In this document: positions 25,196 to 33,030 of the stretch, piece after piece | Layout of the letters: each line of letters begins with the position of its first letter | How positions within the stretch are numbered: position 1 is the stretch's first letter | Assembly: GCA_937911935.1 (NCBI GenBank) | Contig: CALDQH010000010.1 | Span: 1 to 33,591 of the forward strand | Direction: 5' to 3' | Length of the DNA stretch: 33,591 nucleotides | Source of the DNA: an uncultured Bacteroidales bacterium | Lineage (GTDB): Bacteria > Bacteroidota > Bacteroidia > Bacteroidales > Paludibacteraceae | The notes under the pieces: generated by a model | The model's database searches: none | Told to the model about the DNA's origin: nothing | Seen by the model: only the letters and a program-made list of their open reading frames with translations | Position numbers and translations under genes: made by a program

Positions 25196-28012
25196 ATGAA
25201 AAAGTACCTTATTATATTGATAGCCATTCTTGCTTTGGTATTTTCTATTTGGGGATACATGGGATTAAGATCTTCTTCGGTATCCAAGCAAGTTGATGTT
25301 TTTACGGCTCTACCCGAAATTCCTTACAGTTTGATTCGCATCAACCAAGTAGGCAATCTCAGCAATGCTTTGCTGTACGACAACAGCTATTGGCAAGATG
25401 TAAGCAATTTGGCTAACTTTCATGCTTTAAACGATTTAATTGTACATTTAGATTCGATAAAAGAAAACGAACTATCCATCCAATCTTTTTTATCCAATCG
25501 AACCATCTATTTTGCCAGTTTCATCGACAGCAACGAAACCGTATCCAACTTGTGGTTTGCCCAAATTTCGCAAGACGAATGGAGCAAAATAGAAAACATC
25601 ATGCTCAAAAACATTCCCAACGGCTACTTTTTTGCCTACGAGAATGGCATATTCTTGGTAAGTGCCGATAAAAAACTAATCAATCGTTCGCTGCAACAAA
25701 TTAAGAGCGAAACATCGGTATTAGCGCAAGAAAAAGAATTTGAAAGTATCTACAAAACGGCTGGCAAACAAGCTGTATTTAATTGGATTTTTAACATGCA
25801 CACTCTTTGTCGTTTGGAATTGAAAGACCTTACAGAACAAGGAGAAAGAATGATGCAGAACATGCGACAATATGCCAAATGGTGTTGTTTTGACGGCATC
25901 ATCGAAGGCGATAAACTTACCTTAAATGGGTTTGCGCAAAATGCAGCAAGTACGCACTACACCACCCTGTTGCAACAACAAGAAACCAAGCGAAACACAT
26001 TGGTAGAGCGCATGCCCTACAATACCTATTTTTATTTTCATTTGTCGCTATCGGACATTGATGCTTACCGCAGCAAATTAGAAACACTTGCCAGCAAAGA
26101 CAGCATTGATATTTTATCGGACGGATATGCATTAGAGACTCCTACGGGCGAAAGTCCTCTGCTCTTTTTTAGGGAGTTTTTTGGAGGCGAAATTGCCTAT
26201 GCGTGGTCGCCTGTGGGTCCATTTGTCGTTATCAAATTGATTGAGCCCAAAAGAGCATCCGATAAACTAAAATACATGGTAGAAGACATGGGATACGGAG
26301 CCAAATGCAAAAAAGAAGGTGGTTTTACCATCTATACTTTTCCAAGCAACGGATTTGCAGGATGCGTTTTTGGCAACTACTATACCCTTGACGAAGAGCA
26401 CATTATCGTTATAGACGACAAAATGGTTATTGCACCTACATCCTCGTTTGCACGTTACATCGCTGGCAGAAAATCCAACACACAAACCTTGCAATGCTCA
26501 CCCAATTACCAAGATGCCAACCGCTCTTTGCTAACCGAATCGAACCTATCCATGTACATCAATTTGCCCTACATGGTACGCAATGCAGAACGCTTTGTAT
26601 CGGGCGAAACACTTGCCTGGGTTAAGCAAACACAAAGTTTGTGGAAAAACTTTTCGACCTTCTGCCTACAAGCCGAAAACGATTTATCGGGCAACTCTTT
26701 TCAGCACCTGTTTATTCAATACAACAAGGTAATGGATGTTGATGCTACCGCTTTGCTTGCCGATAACAAGGCAGAAGAAATGCCCGAAGCAGCAGAAACG
26801 GAACCTACCGAAAGTGATTTAGAGGATAACGACGACATTCAAGAAAGCCACAAAGAAGCAGAAATTGAAGTTGAGACCGAAACCGAAAAAGAAGAACAAG
26901 AACCAGCCAAAGAAAGCACAAAACGAACCATCAGCAACCAAAAAGCCTTGTGCAGTGCCAGCTTAGATTACCCAGCTGTATGCGCTCCTCAACTGGTAAA
27001 AAATCACTATACAGGCGAAAATGAAATTGCCATACAAGATAGCCATAACCAACTTTATTTGATAGATGGAACAGGCAAAATTTTGTGGAAAAAATCGTTA
27101 TCAGAACGTCTGTTGGGCGCAATTACACAAATAGACCTATACAAAAACAACAAGTTGCAAATGGCATTTGTCACCGAAAAACACTTGTATGTTATCGACA
27201 GAAATGGTCAGTTTGTTAAAGGTTTCCCCATAACACTGCCCCAAGAAGCCACCCAAGGGTTAAGTGTATGCGATTACGACGGAAACAAAAACTACCGTTT
27301 CTTTGTTACTTGCAACAAGGGTCAAATTTTGCTCATCAAAGCAGATGGCACATCCCCAAGCGATTGGCAATTTACGGGCAGCAAAGAAAGTTTGCTATCG
27401 TCCGTACAATACCTAAAGCAGCAAAACAAAGATTTTCTTGTAACATACGACGAGGACAAGTGTTATTTTTTGAATCGACAAGGTAAAGAACGCATACATG
27501 CCGACAATCAGTTGAAAAAGGCACAAAACGGTCTGTTCTATGCAGACGCCGTTGGGTCTAACCATCGATTTATTGCCACTTCGCCCAATGGCGAAATGCT
27601 GTATATTTACGGCAACGATGTTCAAAAAAGCTCGCTAAAAGAATACAGCAAAAATCACTTATTCACCTTGTTTAAAGGAAATTACGGCAATTATTATATC
27701 TTTTTGGACAAACAAGGGTTGGATGTGTACGACAGGGATATGAACCTATACATGCAAGACGAGCAAGTAGTAGGCGGAAACCAACCTACGCTGCTTATGC
27801 ACGGCAGCAAAATGGCGGTATATGACAGCCAGCAATCCTGCTGGATTATATACAATTTGGTGAGCAAGCGAAAAGCCTATCAGATTTTTGCATCAGACAC
27901 ACCACTCGCCTATTTTGGCAACTTTAAGCCCTACGCTTCACCTTGTTTGGTTGTTACCGAAGGCAAACAGCTAAAGTGGTACAAGATAAATGAGAAAGTT
28001 GCGATTAAGTGA
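25196..28012 (+). CDS. Membrane-anchored protein with DUF3352-like N-terminal region and C-terminal beta-propeller
   Basis: 938 residues, function not recognised. Residues about 4-23 form an uncleaved signal anchor, placing the rest outside the cytoplasmic membrane. Residues about 30-510 resemble the DUF3352-type region seen in Bacteroidota (RTIYFASFID, NGYFFAYENGIFLVSADKK, FFGGEIAYAW). A very acidic linker follows (about 520-578, Glu/Asp-rich). Residues about 590-935 look like PQQ/FG-GAP-like propeller blades (NQLYLIDGTGKILWKKSL, KHLYVIDRNGQFVKGFPI, SVCDYDGNKNYRFF). Such architecture suggests a scaffold or binding protein of the cell envelope. It shares an operon with the PagL-like gene (12-bp spacer). 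The C-terminal INEKV is encoded by a copy of the ATAAATGAGAAA word. Confidence 0.85.
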   Translation: MKKYLIILIAILALVFSIWGYMGLRSSSVSKQVDVFTALPEIPYSLIRINQVGNLSNALLYDNSYWQDVSNLANFHALNDLIVHLDSIKENELSIQSFLSNRTIYFASFIDSNETVSNLWFAQISQDEWSKIENIMLKNIPNGYFFAYENGIFLVSADKKLINRSLQQIKSETSVLAQEKEFESIYKTAGKQAVFNWIFNMHTLCRLELKDLTEQGERMMQNMRQYAKWCCFDGIIEGDKLTLNGFAQNAASTHYTTLLQQQETKRNTLVERMPYNTYFYFHLSLSDIDAYRSKLETLASKDSIDILSDGYALETPTGESPLLFFREFFGGEIAYAWSPVGPFVVIKLIEPKRASDKLKYMVEDMGYGAKCKKEGGFTIYTFPSNGFAGCVFGNYYTLDEEHIIVIDDKMVIAPTSSFARYIAGRKSNTQTLQCSPNYQDANRSLLTESNLSMYINLPYMVRNAERFVSGETLAWVKQTQSLWKNFSTFCLQAENDLSGNSFQHLFIQYNKVMDVDATALLADNKAEEMPEAAETEPTESDLEDNDDIQESHKEAEIEVETETEKEEQEPAKESTKRTISNQKALCSASLDYPAVCAPQLVKNHYTGENEIAIQDSHNQLYLIDGTGKILWKKSLSERLLGAITQIDLYKNNKLQMAFVTEKHLYVIDRNGQFVKGFPITLPQEATQGLSVCDYDGNKNYRFFVTCNKGQILLIKADGTSPSDWQFTGSKESLLSSVQYLKQQNKDFLVTYDEDKCYFLNRQGKERIHADNQLKKAQNGLFYADAVGSNHRFIATSPNGEMLYIYGNDVQKSSLKEYSKNHLFTLFKGNYGNYYIFLDKQGLDVYDRDMNLYMQDEQVVGGNQPTLLMHGSKMAVYDSQQSCWIIYNLVSKRKAYQIFASDTPLAYFGNFKPYASPCLVVTEGKQLKWYKINEKVAIK

Positions 28013-28014
28013 GA

Positions 28015-28039
28015 GCAAAACAAGTTTACTTGGTTTTGC
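28015..28039 (+). terminator. Hairpin after the propeller gene
   Basis: GCAAAACAAG, loop TTTA, CTTGGTTTTGC pairs over 10 bp with one bulged G, three bases after the stop codon. No T-tract follows, so terminator strength is uncertain. Confidence 0.45.
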
Positions 28040-28050
28040 CGAACGTGAGC

Positions 28051-28145
28051 AACTTATTACATGATTTTAGGCATCGGCTCAGCATAACCCATGTAAACAT
28101 GGTTTCTGCATTCACCTCGCGCTAAAATTCATGAGGACGAAGTCC
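28051..28145. repeat. Long imperfect palindrome upstream of purL
   Basis: The centre is a perfect CCATG-TAAA-CATGG hairpin (28089-28102). Outer arms CATGATTTTAG (28060-28070) and CTAAAATTCATG (28122-28133) pair with one bulge, with partial pairing between. A small GGAC-GAA-GTCC hairpin (28135-28145) lies at the right edge. No open reading frame accounts for it; it may be a decayed mobile hairpin element or a structured RNA. Confidence 0.45.
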
Positions 28146-28152
28146 GAATAAA

Positions 28153-28194
28153 TGAGAAATGACTTATGACTTGTGACTTGTGACTTTAGACTAT
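28153..28194. repeat. 7-bp tandem repeat array before purL
   Basis: Heptamers TGAGAAA, TGACTTA, TGACTTG, TGACTTG, TGACTTT, AGACTAT run without gaps. The fourth unit ends with the TTG that serves as the -33 position of the purL promoter. Confidence 0.65.
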
Positions 28195-28208
28195 TTTTAT
28201 TACCTTTG
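28178..28208 (+). promoter_or_regulatory. Promoter of purL
   Basis: TTG (28178-28180) and TACCTTTG (28201-28208) are 20 bp apart, matching the Bacteroidota consensus. The predicted start near 28215 leaves a leader of about 15 bases to the ATG at 28230 and argues against the upstream in-frame TTG at 28221. No purine riboswitch-like sequence is seen. Confidence 0.65.
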
Positions 28209-28229
28209 TAAGCATTTAATTTGAGACAC

Positions 28230-31200
28230 ATGATAGTATTTTTTAAAACCCAGAGCAACAACATTTTAGCTGTTCAAAGCACAGAAACTTTATCGGCTAA
28301 TAATATCGAAAAATTAGTATGGTTGTTCGACAATGCCACCCTATTGAACGAAAATATCATTGAGGGTAGCTACATCGGACCTCGTCGAGAAATGATTACG
28401 CCATGGAGTACCAATGCGGTTGAAATTACCCAAAACATGGGCATTACAGGCATCGCACGTATCGAAGAATACTATCCCAACCAAGGCGATGCATCGTTCG
28501 ACCCCATGTTGCAACGCAAATACGAAGGGTTAGATCAAGAATTGTTTACCATCAACAAACAACCAGATCCCATTGTTTACATAGACGACATTGAAGCCTA
28601 CAACCAACAAGAAGGTTTGGCGCTAAATGCAGACGAAATGGCATACCTAAATGGCATTGCCGAAAAATTGGGTCGCAAACTAACCGACAGCGAAGTATTT
28701 GGTTTCTCGCAAGTAAACTCGGAACACTGCCGTCACAAAATTTTTAACGGCTTGTACATTATCGATGGCGAAGAAAAAGAATTATCGCTATTCAAACTGA
28801 TTAAAAAGACTTCGGAAACCAATCCTAACACCTTGGTCTCTGCATACAAAGACAACGTAGCCTTTAACGAAGGTCCCGAAATTGAACAATTTTCCCCCAA
28901 AAGTGGCGACAAACCCGACTTCTTTGAAATCAAAAAAATAAAATCGGTTATTTCGTTAAAAGCCGAAACCCACAACTTCCCCACTACCGTAGAACCTTTC
29001 AACGGGGCTGCAACAGGTACAGGTGGCGAAATTCGCGACCGTTTGGGCGGAGGTAAAGCCAGTTTGCCTATTGCGGGTACAGCTGTGTATATGACCTCTT
29101 ATCCTCGCATGGAGGCTGGTAAAAGTTGGGAAGAAAGCATCAAAGAACGCAACTGGTTGTACCAAACTCCCGAACAAATCCTGATCAAAGCATCGAACGG
29201 TGCTTCTGACTTCGGTAACAAATTTGGTCAACCCCTTATTTGCGGTTCGCTTTTGTGCTTTGAACACGAAGAAGACGATAAACAATACGGTTTTGACAAA
29301 GTAATTATGCTTGCTGGTGGCGTTGGTTTTGGTACCATGCGCGATGCCCTTAAAGGCGAGCCTCAAGTAGGCGAAAAAGTAGTGGTACTTGGTGGCGACA
29401 ACTACCGCATCGGTATGGGCGGTGGTGCTGTATCGTCGGTAAATACCGGTCAATATGCCAACGCTATTGAGCTTAACGCTGTTCAACGTGCTAACCCCGA
29501 AATGCAAAAACGTGCTGCTAACGTTATTAGAACCTTAGCAGAAAGCGATAACAACCCCATTGTTTCTATTCACGACCACGGTGCAGGCGGTCACTTAAAC
29601 TGCTTGTCAGAATTGGTAGAAAGCACGGGTGGTAAAATTGACATGAGCAAACTTCCTATTGGCGACCCTACCCTTTCTGCCAAAGAAATTATTGGTAACG
29701 AAAGCCAAGAACGTATGGGCTTGCTTGTTAAAGAAGATGACCTTGCGCTTATTAACCGCATTGCCGACCGCGAACGCTCGCCTATGTATGTAGTGGGCGA
29801 AACCACAGGCGATATGAACTTTGTGTTTGAACAAGCCGATGGCGAAAAACCCATCAACCTACGTTTGGACTACATGATTGGCAAACCACCTCGTACCGTT
29901 ATCAACGACAAAACCGTAGAGGCTAACTTTGCTAATCCTGCTACCGATGCTGCTCAAATTGAAAGTTACGTTAAGCAAGTATTGAGCATGGAGCACGTGG
30001 CTTGTAAAGACTGGTTAACCAACAAAGTGGACCGTTCGGTAACAGGTAAAATTGCCCGTCAACAATGTGCAGGCGAATTGCAATTACCCCTTAACGACTT
30101 GGGCGTTGTTGCCTTAGACTACCGTGGCAAAGAAGGTATCGCTACCTCAATTGGTCATGCTCCGCTTGCAGCCCTTGCTAACCCCGAAGCTGGTTCTGTA
30201 TTGGCAATTTCCGAAGCCCTTACCAACATTGTTTGGGCACCCCTAAGCAACGGCATTGAGAGCGTATCGCTATCTGCCAACTGGATGTGGCCTTGCAAAA
30301 ACGAAGGTGAAGACGCTCGCCTTTACAAAGCCGTTGAGGCTTGTAGCGATTTTGCATGCAGCTTAGGCATCAACATCCCAACTGGTAAAGACAGTTTGTC
30401 GATGACCCAAAAATACGGCGACAAAAAAGTATTATCGCCTGGTACCGTTATCATCTCGGCAGGTGCCGAAGTGGCAGACGTTAAACAAGTAGTTAGCCCT
30501 GTTGTTAAAAACGACAAGAGCAGTTCTATTTATTACATCGACTTCTCGTTTGACAACCTAAAATTAGGCGGTTCGGTATTGTACCAATGTTTAGGCAAAA
30601 TTGGTAACGATGTACCAACCGTACAAAACCCAGAATATTTTGCCGATGCATTTAACAGCATCCAAGCATTGATTGCCAATAATTACATCATGGCAGGTCA
30701 CGACATTTCGGAAGGTGGCTTAATTACCGCACTACTCGAAATGACCTTTGCGAACACAAAAGGCGGCTTATGCATCAACCTATCTTCGCTTGCCGAAAAA
30801 GATACGGTTAAATTGTTATTCTCCGAAAATCCAGGGGTATTTATCCAAACCAAAAACAACGTTGAAGTAGAAAAACTACTTACCGAAAACGGCATTGGTT
30901 TTGCGAAAATTGGTTACCCCATCGAAGAACGCAGTTTGATTGTTGTAAAAGACGAAGAAAAATACACCTTCAACATTGACGCTATGCGCGATGTTTGGTA
31001 TCGTCCATCGTACTTGTTAGATCGCAAACAAAGCGGCGAGCAATGCGCTAAAGAACGTTTTGAAAACTACAAAAACCAACCCCTTGATTTGGCTATTTTG
31101 TCAAGCTTTACAGGTCAACTTTCGCAATTTAACTTGCAAACCCCACACGCCGAAAGTGGCATCAAAGCTGCCATCATCCGCGAAAAAGGTACCAACGGCG

Positions 31201-31907
31201 AACGCGAAATGGCATACGCTCTTTACCTTGCAGGCTTTGACGTAAAAGACGTACACATGACCGACTTGGCATCGGGACGTGAAACCTTAGAAGACATCAA
31301 CATGATTGTATTCTGCGGTGGTTTCTCTAACTCGGACGTTTTGGGCAGTGCCAAAGGTTGGGCAGGCGGTTTCTTGTACAACGAAAAAGCGAAAAAAGCG
31401 TTGGATAACTTCTATGCTCGCAAAGACACCTTGAGTTTGGGTATTTGCAACGGTTGCCAATTGATGGTTGAACTAAACCTTGTTAACCCCGAACACGAAA
31501 AACGTACCAAAATGTTGCACAACAACTCGCACAAGTTTGAATCGAACTTTGTGGGCCTAACCATTCCTCAAAACAATTCGGTTATGTTTGGCAGCTTGTC
31601 AGGTAGCCGTTTGGGTATTTGGGTGGCACACGGCGAAGGTAAATTCTACCTTCCTATGGGCGAGGAAAATTACAACATCATTGCTAAATACACCCACGCA
31701 GGTTATCCTGCTAACCCCAACGGTTCTGATTACAACGTAGCAGGTATTTGCTCGGCTGACGGTCGTCACTTGGCGATGATGCCTCACTTGGAACGTGCTA
31801 TTTTCCCATGGCAATGGGCGCACTACCCTGCTGGTCGTCAAGATGAGATTACACCTTGGGTAGAAGCGTTTGTTAATGCCTTCAACTGGATTAAAAATAA
31901 TAAATAG
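28230..31907 (+). CDS. purL: Phosphoribosylformylglycinamidine synthase, single-chain type
   Basis: 1225 residues from the ATG at 28230; an in-frame TTG at 28221 would add three residues but is too near the predicted transcription start. The enzyme converts FGAR, glutamine and ATP to FGAM in purine synthesis. Features in order: N-terminal PurS-like domain; linker and first synthetase half with NSEHCRHKIF and AETHNFPTTVEPFNGAATG plus GGEIRDRLGGGK; second half with GKDSLSMTQKYG and GHDISEGGL; C-terminal glutaminase with FCGGFSNSD and GICNGCQ, the nucleophile being Cys1073, and a closing PHLERAIFPWQW. Length and domain order match the large proteobacterial/Bacteroidota type, not the split PurLQS system. 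The chrA pair follows 48 bp later and may be partly co-transcribed. Confidence 0.97.
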   Translation: MIVFFKTQSNNILAVQSTETLSANNIEKLVWLFDNATLLNENIIEGSYIGPRREMITPWSTNAVEITQNMGITGIARIEEYYPNQGDASFDPMLQRKYEGLDQELFTINKQPDPIVYIDDIEAYNQQEGLALNADEMAYLNGIAEKLGRKLTDSEVFGFSQVNSEHCRHKIFNGLYIIDGEEKELSLFKLIKKTSETNPNTLVSAYKDNVAFNEGPEIEQFSPKSGDKPDFFEIKKIKSVISLKAETHNFPTTVEPFNGAATGTGGEIRDRLGGGKASLPIAGTAVYMTSYPRMEAGKSWEESIKERNWLYQTPEQILIKASNGASDFGNKFGQPLICGSLLCFEHEEDDKQYGFDKVIMLAGGVGFGTMRDALKGEPQVGEKVVVLGGDNYRIGMGGGAVSSVNTGQYANAIELNAVQRANPEMQKRAANVIRTLAESDNNPIVSIHDHGAGGHLNCLSELVESTGGKIDMSKLPIGDPTLSAKEIIGNESQERMGLLVKEDDLALINRIADRERSPMYVVGETTGDMNFVFEQADGEKPINLRLDYMIGKPPRTVINDKTVEANFANPATDAAQIESYVKQVLSMEHVACKDWLTNKVDRSVTGKIARQQCAGELQLPLNDLGVVALDYRGKEGIATSIGHAPLAALANPEAGSVLAISEALTNIVWAPLSNGIESVSLSANWMWPCKNEGEDARLYKAVEACSDFACSLGINIPTGKDSLSMTQKYGDKKVLSPGTVIISAGAEVADVKQVVSPVVKNDKSSSIYYIDFSFDNLKLGGSVLYQCLGKIGNDVPTVQNPEYFADAFNSIQALIANNYIMAGHDISEGGLITALLEMTFANTKGGLCINLSSLAEKDTVKLLFSENPGVFIQTKNNVEVEKLLTENGIGFAKIGYPIEERSLIVVKDEEKYTFNIDAMRDVWYRPSYLLDRKQSGEQCAKERFENYKNQPLDLAILSSFTGQLSQFNLQTPHAESGIKAAIIREKGTNGEREMAYALYLAGFDVKDVHMTDLASGRETLEDINMIVFCGGFSNSDVLGSAKGWAGGFLYNEKAKKALDNFYARKDTLSLGICNGCQLMVELNLVNPEHEKRTKMLHNNSHKFESNFVGLTIPQNNSVMFGSLSGSRLGIWVAHGEGKFYLPMGEENYNIIAKYTHAGYPANPNGSDYNVAGICSADGRHLAMMPHLERAIFPWQWAHYPAGRQDEITPWVEAFVNAFNWIKNNK

Positions 31908-31919
31908 TCGCTTTGCGAC
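31907..31919 (+). terminator. Triloop hairpin at the purL stop
   Basis: GTCGC / GCGAC with loop TTT begins at the last base of the purL stop codon. Without a T-tract it is a weak terminator candidate. Confidence 0.35.
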
Positions 31920-31950
31920 GACTAATCGACTAATCGACTAATCGGTTAAT
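31919..31950. repeat. 8-bp tandem repeat array, four units
   Basis: CGACTAAT three times, then CGGTTAAT, ending five bases before the ATG of the first chrA gene. The unit matches the array at 23762-23834. Confidence 0.75.
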
Positions 31951-31955
31951 CGAAC

Positions 31956-32492
31956 ATGTTACTAAAATTATTCATAGCATTCTTTAAAATAGGAGCCTTC
32001 ACCTTTGGTGGAGGCTACGCTATGATATCGGTCATAGAGAACGAAGTCGTAAACAAGAAAAAATGGTTATCCGACCAGGAATTTGTAGATATGTTGGCAA
32101 TGGTACAAAGCCTACCTGGTCCTATCTCTATCAATTCGTCTGTTTACGTTGGCTATAAACAAAAGGGAGTGTTGGGTGCTATTGCCGCGGCAGTGGGCAC
32201 AGCACTCCCTTCTTTTATCATCATTCTGCTACTTGCCATTGTGTTTACCGATGTAAACGATCACCCCACCATCGAAAAAATTTTTAAAGGCATACGTCCG
32301 GCTGTAGTTGCATTGATTGTTGCACCCCTAATACGATTGGCAAAAAAAACGGGCATAACCTACAAAACCGTCATCATACCCATTGTTGCTGCATTGGCAG
32401 TTTGGTTGGGTAACATATCACCCATTTATATCATCATAGGTGCCGCTTTGGGAGGTATCTTCTATCAACAAATACAAAACACAAAAAAATGA
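31956..32492 (+). CDS. chrA: ChrA-family transporter, half-size subunit 1
   Basis: 178 residues, hydrophobic, one CHR domain. The N-terminus has FFKIGAFTFGGGYAMISVIE (about 10-29), then WLSDQEFVDMLAMVQSLPGP and INSSVYVGYK, all CHR signatures, followed by three or more membrane segments. Half-size ChrA proteins work as pairs with opposite topology. The family includes chromate exporters, but many members have unknown physiological substrates, so chromate resistance should not be assumed. Its stop overlaps the start of the second half by four bases (ATGA). The 8-bp repeat array lies immediately upstream. Confidence 0.92.
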   Translation: MLLKLFIAFFKIGAFTFGGGYAMISVIENEVVNKKKWLSDQEFVDMLAMVQSLPGPISINSSVYVGYKQKGVLGAIAAAVGTALPSFIIILLLAIVFTDVNDHPTIEKIFKGIRPAVVALIVAPLIRLAKKTGITYKTVIIPIVAALAVWLGNISPIYIIIGAALGGIFYQQIQNTKK

Positions 32493-33013
32493 GCTTGTAT
32501 CTGACACTATTTTGGATATTCTTTAAAATCGGGTTATTCGGTTTTGGAGGAGGATATGCCATCGCAGCTTTGATACAAGACGAAATTGTTTACAAGCATG
32601 CATGGCTAACGGTATCGCAGTTTACAGACATCATGGCTATTTCGCAGGTAACACCAGGGCCGATTGCCATTAACTGTGCTACCTATGTTGGGTATGCTGC
32701 TACGAATAGCATCTGGGGATCAGCCATTGCCACATTTGCCTCGTGTTTAGGTCCTTTTATCTTGGTATCGTTGGTCCTAATTGGACTACAAAAAATCAAA
32801 AACAATCCGTATGTCGAAGCCGCTTTTACAGGCATTAGACCTGCCGTTATCGGTTTGATTGCCTCGGCAGCCTTGATGCTTGCTAATGGCGACAACTTTA
32901 TTGACCTATACAGCTACTTGATTTTTGGCATCGTTGCCCTTGCCAGTTTGGCAAAAGCCAATCCCATTATCCTACTTGTTTTAAGCGGAATTGCAGGCTA
33001 CTTTTTGTACTAA
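32489..33013 (+). CDS. chrA: ChrA-family transporter, half-size subunit 2
   Basis: 174 residues, the partner of the previous gene, which it overlaps by four bases. It has the same CHR signature in diverged form: FFKIGLFGFGGGYAIAALIQ (about 11-30), WLTVSQFTDIMAISQVTPGP and INCATYVGYA. Subsequent hydrophobic segments end at the extreme C-terminus (GIAGYFLY). The two halves are expected to form one heterodimeric transporter in the inner membrane. The stop is one base from the convergent ApbE stop. Confidence 0.92.
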   Translation: MSLYLTLFWIFFKIGLFGFGGGYAIAALIQDEIVYKHAWLTVSQFTDIMAISQVTPGPIAINCATYVGYAATNSIWGSAIATFASCLGPFILVSLVLIGLQKIKNNPYVEAAFTGIRPAVIGLIASAALMLANGDNFIDLYSYLIFGIVALASLAKANPIILLVLSGIAGYFLY

Positions 33014-33014
33014 T

Positions 33015-33030
33015 CTATTTGACTAAATAG
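33015..33030. terminator. Small hairpin shared by convergent chrA and apbE ends
   Basis: CTATTT-GACT-AAATAG, a perfect but A-T-rich 6-bp stem that includes the ApbE stop codon and begins one base after the chrA stop. It could act on either strand; stability is low. Confidence 0.3.

Noticed and set aside
28125..28150. Possible hammerhead ribozyme core (ATGA, stem GGAC-GAA-GTCC, GAA)
   Set aside because: The invariant CUGAUGA core has T and C at two essential positions, the base after GAA is T instead of A, and no matching stem I/III with a cleavage triplet was found.
28221..28229. TTG start for purL
   Set aside because: The ATG at 28230 fits better: the predicted transcription start is near 28215, and known PurL proteins begin at or near MIVFF.
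28956..29507. 183-codon open frame on the minus strand
   Set aside because: It is antisense to the strongly conserved synthetase part of purL.
31956..33013. Single chrA gene broken by a frameshift
   Set aside because: Each half has its own complete CHR signature and start, and the four-base overlap is typical of natural paired half-size ChrA genes.
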